Notes under the pieces: generated by a model
The model's database searches: none
Seen by the model: the letters and a program-made list of their open reading frames with translations, nothing else
Told to the model about the DNA's origin: nothing
Source of the DNA: Nocardioides anomalus
Lineage (GTDB): Bacteria; Actinomycetota; Actinomycetes; Propionibacteriales; Nocardioidaceae
DNA length: 64,000 nt
NCBI RefSeq assembly: GCF_011046535.1
Contig: NZ_CP049257.1
Span: 2,232,001 to 2,296,000 of the forward strand
Reading direction: 5' to 3'
Position numbers and translations under genes: made by a program
Part shown: in pieces, positions 30,566 to 38,161 of the stretch
Layout of the letters: each line of letters begins with the position of its first letter
Numbering within the stretch: the first letter of the stretch is position 1

Positions 30566-32045
30566 TCACCGGCTCAGGTGGTCGGGAGAGTCGAGGATGG
30601 TGCTCAGCAGGCGGGGGAAGCCCCACTCGACGAGGGGGTGGTCCTTGTCGATGGCCTCGTACGGCTTGACGTCGCAGGCCACCGAGCAAGCCTTGAGCAG
30701 CCGCTTGGACGCCTGCTGGTGCAGCAGCTGCTGGGCGAGGTGGTCGACCACCTCGTCGAAGCGCGGGTGCCGCCCGGGCAGCCACTGCTCGGGCTGGCGG
30801 TAGCCGGTGGCGTCGTCGGCCCAGCCGCCGGCCACACCCTGGTGGAAGCGCATCGAGGCCAACAGCCGTGCGGGCGAGGACCAGGACTCGTTGTCGATGG
30901 GCTGGCCGTTGGGCTGGCCCCAGGCGAACGGCGCGATGCCGACCGAGTCGGCCTGCCAGACCAGTGCCTGGAGGGCGGAGCCGTCGACCTCGCCGTCCGG
31001 GCCGGGCTTCTTGAGCCGGACACCGAGCGCGCGGTAGGTGGCCACCACGTCCTCGCCCGGGTCGCGGACCTTGGCGGCGTAGGCGTGCTTGAAGGACGCC
31101 GACGCGACCAGCTCGCGCAGCACCGGCACGATCGCGGTGTCGTTCTGCAGGTAGACCTGGGCCAGGTGCCGCACCAGCGCCTTGGGCGGGTCGTCGTGGA
31201 TGAACTTCACGCACAGCTTGTAGGCCAGGTGCTGGGCGGTGTCCTTGTGCCGGGCCAGGTAGCGCAGGTACGCCGCCGTCGTGCCCTTGCCGTTGGCCTT
31301 GCCGTTCTTGTCCACGAAGCCGCGGACGCGGACCTTGCCGCGGTAGTGGTCGTCGTGGTTGTAGACCGGGCGCCAGCTCTCCCAGTAGTCCACGGAGTAG
31401 CCGGTGAGGATGCGCGCGGAGTCGCGCACGTCCTTCTCGTCGTAGTTCCCGGCGCCCAGGGTGTGGAGCTCGAGCAGCTCGCGCCCGAGGTTCTCGTTGG
31501 GGTGCTCCTTGGTCGACTCCGCGGCGTCGAGGTAGATGAGCATCGCCGGGTGCGTCGTGGTCTTGAGCAGCAGCTGGTCGAAGCGGCCGAGCGCGTGCTT
31601 GCGGATGGTGTTGCCGTAGTCGACGCGGTGCACGAACTGCGGGTCGCCGACCGCCGCGACGTGCAGGTGGTTCTCGAAGAACTCCGTCATCACCTCGAGG
31701 AGCTGGCGCTTGGCCAGGATGCGGCGCACCAGCACCCAGCGGGCGTAGTCGTCCATCACCTCGTAGCCACCCTCCACGCCCGAGGTCTGGCGCTGCCAGA
31801 GCTCGGCGGGCGACCGGTGCAGGCTGGGCCACCAGTGCGCGGTCCGGTCGGCGGGGCCGTCCTTGATCCGCTGGGGCTGGAGCTGCCGCTCGAACCAGGC
31901 CTGCCCTCCCCCGGCCCGGCGCACGTCGCGGGCGAGCCGCGGCGTCACGCCGTAGGAGAAGCGGGTGACCAGGTGGCGGTCGGGCTTGGCGAGCAGGGTG
32001 GCGTCCGCGCGGCGGGGCGCGGGCGCGAGGGGGGGGCACGGTCAT
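30566..32045 (-). CDS. DUF1800 domain protein, apparent one-base frameshift near its start
   Basis: The uninterrupted frame (30566-31948, from a GTG) gives 460 residues with DUF1800 hallmarks: MTEFFENHLHVA, HPAMLIYLDAAESTKEHPNE, NLGRELLELHTLG and DVRDSARILTGYS. That GTG cuts off the conserved N-terminus. Just upstream the same frame reads TLLAKPDRHLVTRFSYGVTP, the family start, but its ATG at 32045 is one base out of phase because of an eight-G run at 32029-32036. With seven G the protein would read MTVPPLAPAPRRADATLL and continue in frame to about 492 residues. It is likely a sequence error or a slippage-prone tract. Partner of the DUF1501 protein. Confidence 0.9.
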
Positions 32046-32150
32046 CGGGTGCTGGGCCTTCGAGGGTGAGGGTGGGGGTCCGTCGGGACCCTCTGGGGCG
32101 TCCCCACCCTAGGGGCTGGTCGCCCGTACGGGTGAGGAGTCTCGAGAAGA

Positions 32151-32186
32151 CGACGGGGACGACCGGTCGCCCGGCCGTCCCCGTCG
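32151..32186 (-). terminator. Strong hairpin terminator after the 5'-nucleotidase gene
   Basis: CGACGGGGACG (32151-32161) pairs perfectly with CGTCCCCGTCG (32176-32186); an inner CCGG/CCGG pair follows one mismatch, and the loop is TCGC. It lies between the start of the DUF1800 gene and the end of the 5'-nucleotidase, both on the minus strand, and so ends the nucleotidase transcript. Confidence 0.75.
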
Positions 32187-32197
32187 GTGTTCAGTTG

Positions 32198-32251
32198 TGG
32201 TCGTGCTGGTCGTGCTGGTCGTGCTGGTGGTGCTGGTGGTGCTGGTCGTGC
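32198..32251. repeat. 9-base tandem repeat TGGTCGTGC, about six imperfect copies
   Basis: TGGTCGTGC and TGGTGGTGC alternate six times just after the 5'-nucleotidase stop. On the minus strand one frame reads a His/Asp/Gln-rich peptide (HDQHHQHHQHDQHDQHDHN) ending in a TGA immediately before the terminator. The frame of the nucleotidase itself stops first. Confidence 0.75.
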
Positions 32252-32270
32252 CGTTGCTCTGCCGGCCCGC

Positions 32271-34190
32271 TCAGGGCTGGAGGCTGATCCGGTCGGTCGC
32301 CGTCACGTTGTACGGGTCGTTGCCCGCCAGCGCGAGGTACTTCACGAGCGAGTCGATGTCGAGCCCGCCGATCAGCTTGTTCGTCCCCGCCTTGAAGGTC
32401 GGGAAGTTGTCCCCGCCGTCGGAGAGGAAGTTGTTCGCCGCGACCCGGTAGGTCGTGGTGTCGCTGAGCGGCACCATCGGCGTGGCGGCGTTCCCGTCGT
32501 CGTCGATCATGACCGGGCCGACGAGGCCGTTGGTCGAGCCGGCGTTGGCCTCGGAGGTGTCGAAGGTGTACTTCAGCCCGGAGACCTGCAGGATCTTGTT
32601 GCTGCCCGCGGAGATGCCGCTGGAGCTGGGCTTGTTGGCCCCGCTCCACTGCTCGTTCAGCACCGAGCGGATCTGCGCGCCGGTCAGGTCCATGGAGACC
32701 ACGAAGTTGTTGAACGGCTGGACCGTGAACGCCGCCCCGTAGGTCACGTCACCCGCGGGGTTCTCGAGCAGGTCGGCCCGGATGCCGCCCGGGTTCATGA
32801 ACGCGACCACCGGCACCTTGCCCCCGGAGACGACCGTGGGGTCGACCCGCTGGGAGTCGGCGATCAGGTTGCCGAGCGTGGAGTCGAAGCCGTCCGCGGT
32901 CTGGGTGCGCGAGACGCACTGGACGCCGCCCGTGCACACGTCCGCCGTACCGATGTGGCCGATGACCTTGTTGGCGATCGGCTGGACCAGCGTCTTGAAG
33001 GTGTCGATGAGGCTGAGCACCTTCTTGTTCTGCGGCTGGCCCTCGGAGTTGGCGTTGATGATGTTCTCCGCGTACGCCGCGGGCCGGACGATGTCGTGCG
33101 TCTTGGGGTCGATGAGGAAGTGGAGCTTGGTCACCATCCGGCCGAACGACGACGCGCTGGTCAGCAGCCGCGGCTTGCCGGCCGGGTCCTTGACCACGCA
33201 GTTGTAGGGCTGGTGGGTGTGGCCGCTCACGACCGCGTCGATCTTCGGCGACAGGTTCTGCGCGATGGTCAGGGCCGGGCCCGTGACGCCGGTGCAGCTG
33301 TTGTACGACGTGGTGTCGGTCGGGGTGACGCCCTCGTGCAGCAGCACGACGATGGACTTCACGCCCTTCTTCTTCAGCTGCGGCACCAGCGCGTTGGCGG
33401 TCTCGACCTCGTCCTTGAAGTCGACGTTGGCGATGCCCGCGGCCGAGACGATCGACGGCGTGCCCTCGAGGGTCATGCCGATGAAGCCGACCTTCTGGCC
33501 CTGGACCTTCTTGATCGTGTACGGCTTGAACGGCGTCGGGCGCGAGTGCCCGGCCGGGTTCTTCCAGAACACGTTGGCGCCGAGGTACTTGAAGTCCGCG
33601 CCCTTGAAGTCCTGCCCGCCCGGGCAGGAGTCCTGGCCGTTGGCGCCCGCGCCGTCGGGCAGGCAGCCGCCCTTCTGCATGCGCAGCAGCTCGTCGACGC
33701 CCTCGTCGAACTCGTGGTTGCCCACGGCCGAGGCGTCGAGGCGCATCAGGTTCATGGCCTTGATGGTCGGCTCGTCGTGGAACGCCGCCGACAGCAGCGG
33801 GCTCGCACCGATGAGGTCACCCGCGGCGACCGTCAGCGTGCTCGCGCCGTTGGCCCGCGACTTCTTCCGCTCGGAGTTGAGCAGGCTCGCGAGCTGCGCC
33901 GCGCCGCCGGCCGGCGTGCCCTTGACCCCGGTGATCCCGGGGATGTTGCCGTTGTTGCCGGTCGGGACCTCCAGGTTGCCGTGGAAGTCGTTGAGCGCGA
34001 GCAGGTCGAGCCGGACGTAGTCCTTCTTCTTGCTGTGGGTCGCCTTCTTGTAGGCGGCGGCGCCGGTCGTGCCGGCCTTGGTGGCCGGCGTGCTGGAGAC
34101 CGCACCGGGCGCGAGCCCGATGCTCAGCCCGACCGACAGTGCCGCCACGGGGACGGCCAGCGCGACGAGCGCGCGACGTGGTGAACGCAT
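32271..34190 (-). CDS. Secreted bifunctional metallophosphatase/5'-nucleotidase
   Basis: 639 residues from the ATG at 34190 with GAAGG upstream. It has a signal peptide (RRALVALAVPVAALSVGLSI). The metallophosphoesterase domain (about 55-330) has LLALNDFHGNLE, VAAGDLIGAS, SAVGNHEFDEG and VVSGHTHQPYN, which bind two metal ions. The 5_nucleotid_C domain (about 390-600) has NLIADSQR and MNPGGIRADLL. It should release phosphate from extracellular nucleotides. Lysine-rich YKKATHSKKKDYV follows the signal peptide. The C-terminus DRISLQP ends just before a His-rich out-of-frame tract. Confidence 0.94.
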   Translation of the reverse strand: MRSPRRALVALAVPVAALSVGLSIGLAPGAVSSTPATKAGTTGAAAYKKATHSKKKDYVRLDLLALNDFHGNLEVPTGNNGNIPGITGVKGTPAGGAAQLASLLNSERKKSRANGASTLTVAAGDLIGASPLLSAAFHDEPTIKAMNLMRLDASAVGNHEFDEGVDELLRMQKGGCLPDGAGANGQDSCPGGQDFKGADFKYLGANVFWKNPAGHSRPTPFKPYTIKKVQGQKVGFIGMTLEGTPSIVSAAGIANVDFKDEVETANALVPQLKKKGVKSIVVLLHEGVTPTDTTSYNSCTGVTGPALTIAQNLSPKIDAVVSGHTHQPYNCVVKDPAGKPRLLTSASSFGRMVTKLHFLIDPKTHDIVRPAAYAENIINANSEGQPQNKKVLSLIDTFKTLVQPIANKVIGHIGTADVCTGGVQCVSRTQTADGFDSTLGNLIADSQRVDPTVVSGGKVPVVAFMNPGGIRADLLENPAGDVTYGAAFTVQPFNNFVVSMDLTGAQIRSVLNEQWSGANKPSSSGISAGSNKILQVSGLKYTFDTSEANAGSTNGLVGPVMIDDDGNAATPMVPLSDTTTYRVAANNFLSDGGDNFPTFKAGTNKLIGGLDIDSLVKYLALAGNDPYNVTATDRISLQP

Positions 34191-34427
34191 GCGTGCCTTC
34201 TTCCGAGTGTGCTGCTGTGACGAGGTGGGTGGTGCGCAGGCATCACACCACAATCCGCACGGCGCTCGCTCCGCTCGCGTGTGCTCGGCGCGCTCCTGCG
34301 GACGGTCCCGGGCACGGCGCGGCGCCGCGACCCCCACCTGGCGCGGGGCCGCACCGCCCGCGCGGCGATCAACCGCCGAAGCACCCGCGCGGCGTGGACC
34401 GGCGCGGGGACACTGCCGTCGTCAGGG

Positions 34428-34446
34428 CCGCGTCCTCAGGACGCGG
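34428..34446 (-). terminator. Hairpin whose loop is the stop codon of the siderophore-interacting protein gene
   Basis: CCGCGTCC (34428-34435) pairs perfectly with GGACGCGG (34439-34446); the three loop bases TCA are the reverse complement of the TGA stop. It is short, GC-rich and without a T-run. The remaining gap to the nucleotidase start (34191-34427) holds nothing I can recognise. Confidence 0.6.
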
Positions 34447-35179
34447 CGGTGGCCTCCTCGGCGGCGCGGAGGTCCTGCTTCCACTGGCGGAAGCCCTCCT
34501 CGGTGCGGCCCTCGCGCCAGTAGCCGGAGATCGAGACCTGGTCGCGGTCCAGGCCGCGGTCGGTGAAGAGGTGGGTGCGCACGCCGTGCATGACCTCGGC
34601 GGCCTCGCCGTGCACGAAGGCGTGGACGCGGCCGGGCAGCCAGGTCAGCGCGCGGACGGCGGTGGTGAGGCCCTCGCCGGGGGCCAGGGCGGAGCGGTGC
34701 AGGACGGTCAGCTCGCCGCGGGCGGGCAGCGGGAGGGCGGGCTCGTGGCCGGGACCCTCGACGAGGACGACGACGCGGGCCACGGCGTCGGCGGGCAGGG
34801 CGTGCAGCGCCGCGGTGATGGCCGGTACGGCGGACTCGTCGCCGGCCAGCAGGTGCCAGTCGGCGGTGGGATCGGGGCGATAGGCGCCGCCGGGGCCGCG
34901 GACCTCGAGGCGGTTCCCGGGCCGGGCGGCCTTGGCCCACGGGCCGGCCACGCCGCTGTCGCCGTGCACCACGAAGTCGATGGCCAGGGTGCCGGCGTCG
35001 ACATCGGGGAAGAGGGCGGTGTAGGTGCGCACGGCGCCGGGGAGCTGCAGCTTGACGTAGCGGTCGGTCCACTCGCTGTCGGCGAACGCCGAGAGGTCGT
35101 CGCTGCGGAACCACACGCGGCGCAGGGTGGGGGTGACCTCGTCGGTGGAGGTCACGGTCAGCCAGGTTGTTCCACTCAC
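34436..35179 (-). CDS. Siderophore-interacting protein (FAD-dependent ferric reductase, SIP/ViuB family)
   Basis: 247 residues from a GTG. The FAD-binding part has DRYVKLQLPG, VRTYTALFPD (the RxYT-type flavin site, about residues 50-60) and DFVVHGDSGVAGPWA. The C-terminal SIP domain has WHLLAGDESAVPAITAALHA and HAFVHGEAAEVM, ending RQWKQDLR. These enzymes reduce ferric siderophores in the cytoplasm to free the iron. It is divergent from the permease operon, with only 26 bases between the two start codons and an iron box between them, so both sides should respond to IdeR/DtxR. Confidence 0.94.
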   Translation of the reverse strand: MSGTTWLTVTSTDEVTPTLRRVWFRSDDLSAFADSEWTDRYVKLQLPGAVRTYTALFPDVDAGTLAIDFVVHGDSGVAGPWAKAARPGNRLEVRGPGGAYRPDPTADWHLLAGDESAVPAITAALHALPADAVARVVVLVEGPGHEPALPLPARGELTVLHRSALAPGEGLTTAVRALTWLPGRVHAFVHGEAAEVMHGVRTHLFTDRGLDRDQVSISGYWREGRTEEGFRQWKQDLRAAEEATAAS

Positions 35180-35185
35180 ATCCAG

Positions 35186-35204
35186 TTAGGTTAGCCTAAC
35201 TTTC
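35186..35204. promoter_or_regulatory. IdeR/DtxR-type iron box between divergent uptake genes
   Basis: TTAGGTTAGCCTAACTTTC matches the DtxR/IdeR consensus TTAGGTTAGCCTAACCTAA in its first 15 positions. It ends one base before the permease ATG at 35206 and is 6 bases from the GTG of the divergent gene. A bound repressor would cover both start regions. Confidence 0.88.
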
Positions 35205-35205
35205 C

Positions 35206-36252
35206 ATGAGCACCCGGACGGCGCCGGCGGAGGCGGGCCCGACGACGATCGCCGAGCGCGGCCGCCGCGGCTCGGTTCGTGGGCTGGGCCTGCTGGTGGT
35301 GGCGGTCGCGGTGATGGCCGTGCTGAGCCTGGCCCTGGGCAGCCGGACCATCGCGCCGCAGCGGGTCCTCGACGTGCTGTTCCACGACGACGGCTCGGAG
35401 GCGGCGACCATCGTGCACGCGCTGCGCCTGCCCCGCACGGTGCTGGGCATCGCCGTCGGCATCGCGCTGGGCGTGGCCGGCGCGCTCATGCAGGGCCACA
35501 CCCGCAACCCGCTTGCCGACCCCGGCCTGCTCGGCGTCGAGGCCGGCGCGGCGTGCGCGGTGGTCGTGGCGATCTACGCACTGCACGTCGAGGACCTGGC
35601 GGGCTACGCGTGGTTCGCGCTCCTCGGTGCGGGCGTGGCGGCGGTGGCGGTCTTCGCCATCGGCACGACCAGGCGCGGGCCGGACCCGGTCTCGCTCGTG
35701 CTGGCCGGTGCGGCGGTGAGCGCGCTGCTGATGGCCGTCACCCAGGCGCTGGTCGTGCGCGACGCCCAGACCCTCGACGCCTACCGCTTCTGGGTGGTCG
35801 GGTCCACGGCCGGCCGCCCGCTCAGCGTGTTCTGGCAGGTGCTGCCCTTCCTGCTGGCCGGGCTGCTCCTGGCCGCCCTCAGCACCCCGGGTCTCAACCT
35901 GCTCCAGCTCGGCGACGACGTGGCCGCCTCGCTCGGGCTGACCCCATGGCGCCAGAAGGCGCTCGGCGTGACCGCGGTGATGCTCCTGACCGGCGCGGCG
36001 ACGGCGGCCTGCGGGCCGATCGGCTTCGTGGGCCTGGTCGTCCCGCACGTGGCGCGGCGCCTCGGCGGCGTGGACTACCGCTGGGTCGTGCCGTACGCCG
36101 GCCTGCTGGGCGCCCTGCTGGTGGTCGGGACCGACATCATCGGGCGCCTCGTGGTGCCCCCGGCCGAGCTGCAGGTCGGCATCGTCATGGCCCTGGTCGG
36201 CGGCCCCGCCTTCGTGCTGCTCGTGCGCCGCACCCGGATGGTGCGGCTCTGA
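35206..36252 (+). CDS. Iron-siderophore ABC transporter permease (FecCD family), first subunit
   Basis: 348 residues. About nine to ten membrane helices with FecCD signatures: LRLPRTVLGIAVGIALGVAGALMQGHTRNPLADPGLLGV (given as the family region, residues about 67-105, in overlapping short pieces: LRLPRTVLGI, GALMQGHTRNPLA, DPGLLGVEAGA) and GPIGFVGLVVPHVARRL near 270. It forms the membrane channel with the next gene for import of ferric siderophores. Its stop overlaps the start of the second permease (TGATG). The ATG is only two bases after the iron box, so the mRNA probably has almost no leader. Confidence 0.95.
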   Translation: MSTRTAPAEAGPTTIAERGRRGSVRGLGLLVVAVAVMAVLSLALGSRTIAPQRVLDVLFHDDGSEAATIVHALRLPRTVLGIAVGIALGVAGALMQGHTRNPLADPGLLGVEAGAACAVVVAIYALHVEDLAGYAWFALLGAGVAAVAVFAIGTTRRGPDPVSLVLAGAAVSALLMAVTQALVVRDAQTLDAYRFWVVGSTAGRPLSVFWQVLPFLLAGLLLAALSTPGLNLLQLGDDVAASLGLTPWRQKALGVTAVMLLTGAATAACGPIGFVGLVVPHVARRLGGVDYRWVVPYAGLLGALLVVGTDIIGRLVVPPAELQVGIVMALVGGPAFVLLVRRTRMVRL

Positions 36253-37325
36253 TGGCCAGCCTCTCCGCCACTCCCCTGCGCCTGGGCCCGCTGTCGTGGC
36301 TGGTCCCGCTCCGCGCCGGCCTGGTCTCACTCGTGGGGCTCGCGGTGCTGTTCGTCCTCGTCGCGGTCGACATGTCGGTCGGCGACTTCCCGCTGCCGGT
36401 GCGCGACGTCGTCGACGTCCTCCTGGGCGGCGGCGAGGCGGGTCAGCGGTTCGTGGTCATGGAGCTGCGCCTGCCCCAGACCACCGTCGCGGTGGCCGTC
36501 GGTGCGGCGCTCGGGCTGGCCGGCGCGCTCACCCAGACCGTGGCCCGCAACCCGCTGGCCAGCCCCGACATCCTCGGCGTCACCGACGGCGCCGCGTTCG
36601 GCGCGGTGCTGGTCATCGTGGTCGCCGGTGGCAGCGGGTACGGCGGCGCGCTGGTCAGCGGCCGGCTCCAGGAGGTCGGACTCCCCCTCGCGGCGTTCGC
36701 CGGCGCGATGATCACGGCGCTGCTGCTCTACGCGCTGTCCTGGCGTCGCGGCCTGGACCTGCAGCGGCTGGTCCTGGTCGGCATCGGCCTCGGCGCGGCG
36801 CTGGTCGCGGCCACGTCGTACCTGCTCGTCAACGCCCGCATCCAGGACGCCGCGAGCGCCCAGGTCTGGCTGAGCGGGTCGCTCACCGGCCGCGGCTGGG
36901 AGCACGGCCGGCCGGTGCTGCTGACCCTCGCGGTGCTGTTCCCGGTGGCCCTGCTGCTGGTCCGCGCGCTCAACGCGATGCTGCTCGGCGACGACGCCGC
37001 CCGCGGCCTCGGCGTCCGGCTCCAGCTGACCCAGCTCGGCGTGCTCGTCGCCGCGGTCGGCCTCACCGCGGTCGCGGTCTCCGCCGTGGGGCCGCTGGAG
37101 TTCGTGGCGCTGGTCGTGCCCCAGGTCGCGCTGCGCCTCGCCGGTGGCGCCCGGCCGCCGCTGCTGGCCTCGATGGTCTGCGGCGCCGTGCTCGTCGTCG
37201 GCGCCGACCTGGTCACCCGCGCGCTGCTGCCGTTCGCGCTGCCCGCCGGGATCGTCACGGCCGCCCTCGGCGCGCCGTACCTCATCTACCTGCTGGTCCG
37301 TGCCAACCGGAGGAGAACCGCATGA
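36252..37325 (+). CDS. Iron-siderophore ABC transporter permease (FecCD family), second subunit
   Basis: 357 residues. FecCD membrane protein with VMELRLPQTTVAVAVGAALG, LTQTVARNPLASPDILGVTD and GPLEFVALVVPQVALRLAGG. It contains about nine membrane helices. It is translationally coupled on both sides: its start overlaps the first permease stop and its stop overlaps the ATPase start (ATGA). Together with that gene it forms a heterodimeric siderophore importer of the FepDG type. Confidence 0.95.
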   Translation: MASLSATPLRLGPLSWLVPLRAGLVSLVGLAVLFVLVAVDMSVGDFPLPVRDVVDVLLGGGEAGQRFVVMELRLPQTTVAVAVGAALGLAGALTQTVARNPLASPDILGVTDGAAFGAVLVIVVAGGSGYGGALVSGRLQEVGLPLAAFAGAMITALLLYALSWRRGLDLQRLVLVGIGLGAALVAATSYLLVNARIQDAASAQVWLSGSLTGRGWEHGRPVLLTLAVLFPVALLLVRALNAMLLGDDAARGLGVRLQLTQLGVLVAAVGLTAVAVSAVGPLEFVALVVPQVALRLAGGARPPLLASMVCGAVLVVGADLVTRALLPFALPAGIVTAALGAPYLIYLLVRANRRRTA

Positions 37326-38122
37326 GCATCACGCGACTCGGAGCCGAGCTCGTCACCGTCGGGTACGGCGGCGCGCCCGTCGTGCGCGAGCTGACCCTGG
37401 ACATCCCGGACGGCCAGGTGACGACGATCGTCGGCCCCAACGGCTGCGGGAAGTCCACGCTGCTGCGGACCCTGGCCCGGCTGCTCAAGCCGACCAGCGG
37501 GCGGGTCCGACTCGACGGCGCGTCGATCGACGACGTGCCCACCCGCGAGGTCTCGCAGCGGCTGGCCCTGCTCCCCCAGAGCCCCGTCGCGCCCGACGGG
37601 CTGCTGGTGCGCGACCTGGTGAGCCGGGGCCGGCACCCGCACCAGCGCTGGTTCCAGCAGTGGTCGTCGGCCGACGAGGACGTCGTGGAGCAGGCGCTGC
37701 GGATGACCGACACCTGGGAGCTGCGCGACCGGCCCATCGACCAGCTCTCCGGCGGCCAGCGCCAGCGGGCGTGGGTGGCGATGACGCTGGCCCAGGACAC
37801 CGAGCTGGTGCTGCTGGACGAGCCGACGACCTACCTCGACCTCGCCCACCAGGTCGAGGTCCTGGACCTGGTCACCCGGCTCAACCGCGAGCGCGGGCGC
37901 ACGGTCGCGATGGTGCTGCACGACCTCAACCTGGCCGCCCGCTGCTCGGACCTGGTCGTGGTGATGAAGGACGGGGTGGTGGTCACCCAGGGCAGCCCGC
38001 GGGAGGTCTTCACCGCCGACTGCCTGCACGAGGTGTTCGGGCTGGTGGCCGACGTCCTGGAGGACCCGCGCACCGGGCTGCCCGTCGTGGTCCCCGTGGC
38101 CGGCGCGTTGCCCGTCGCCTGA
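37322..38122 (+). CDS. Iron-siderophore ABC transporter ATP-binding protein
   Basis: 266 residues. Walker A GPNGCGKST (about residue 38), signature LSGGQRQRAWVAMTLAQ (about 142), Walker B LVLLDEPTTYLD (about 162) and the switch histidine in MVLHDLNLAARCSD. This is the FecE/FepC type that powers the two preceding permeases. The gene ends in a perfect hairpin whose loop holds the stop codon. Confidence 0.96.
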   Translation: MSITRLGAELVTVGYGGAPVVRELTLDIPDGQVTTIVGPNGCGKSTLLRTLARLLKPTSGRVRLDGASIDDVPTREVSQRLALLPQSPVAPDGLLVRDLVSRGRHPHQRWFQQWSSADEDVVEQALRMTDTWELRDRPIDQLSGGQRQRAWVAMTLAQDTELVLLDEPTTYLDLAHQVEVLDLVTRLNRERGRTVAMVLHDLNLAARCSDLVVVMKDGVVVTQGSPREVFTADCLHEVFGLVADVLEDPRTGLPVVVPVAGALPVA

Positions 38123-38136
38123 GGGCGACGGGCAAC
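38107..38136. terminator. Perfect 13-base-pair hairpin with the stop codon in its loop
   Basis: GTTGCCCGTCGCC (38107-38119) pairs perfectly with GGCGACGGGCAAC (38124-38136); the loop TGAG contains the TGA of the ATPase gene. It lies between convergent genes (ATPase from the left, binding protein from the right) and probably ends transcription from both sides. Confidence 0.85.
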
Positions 38137-38161
38137 ACGCCCGCTCAGCGGCGGCCGCGGT

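Noticed and set aside
32197-32451. A plus-strand Leu/Val-rich small membrane protein
   Set aside because: It is only the translation of the 9-base repeat opposite the end of the 5'-nucleotidase gene, without a ribosome site.
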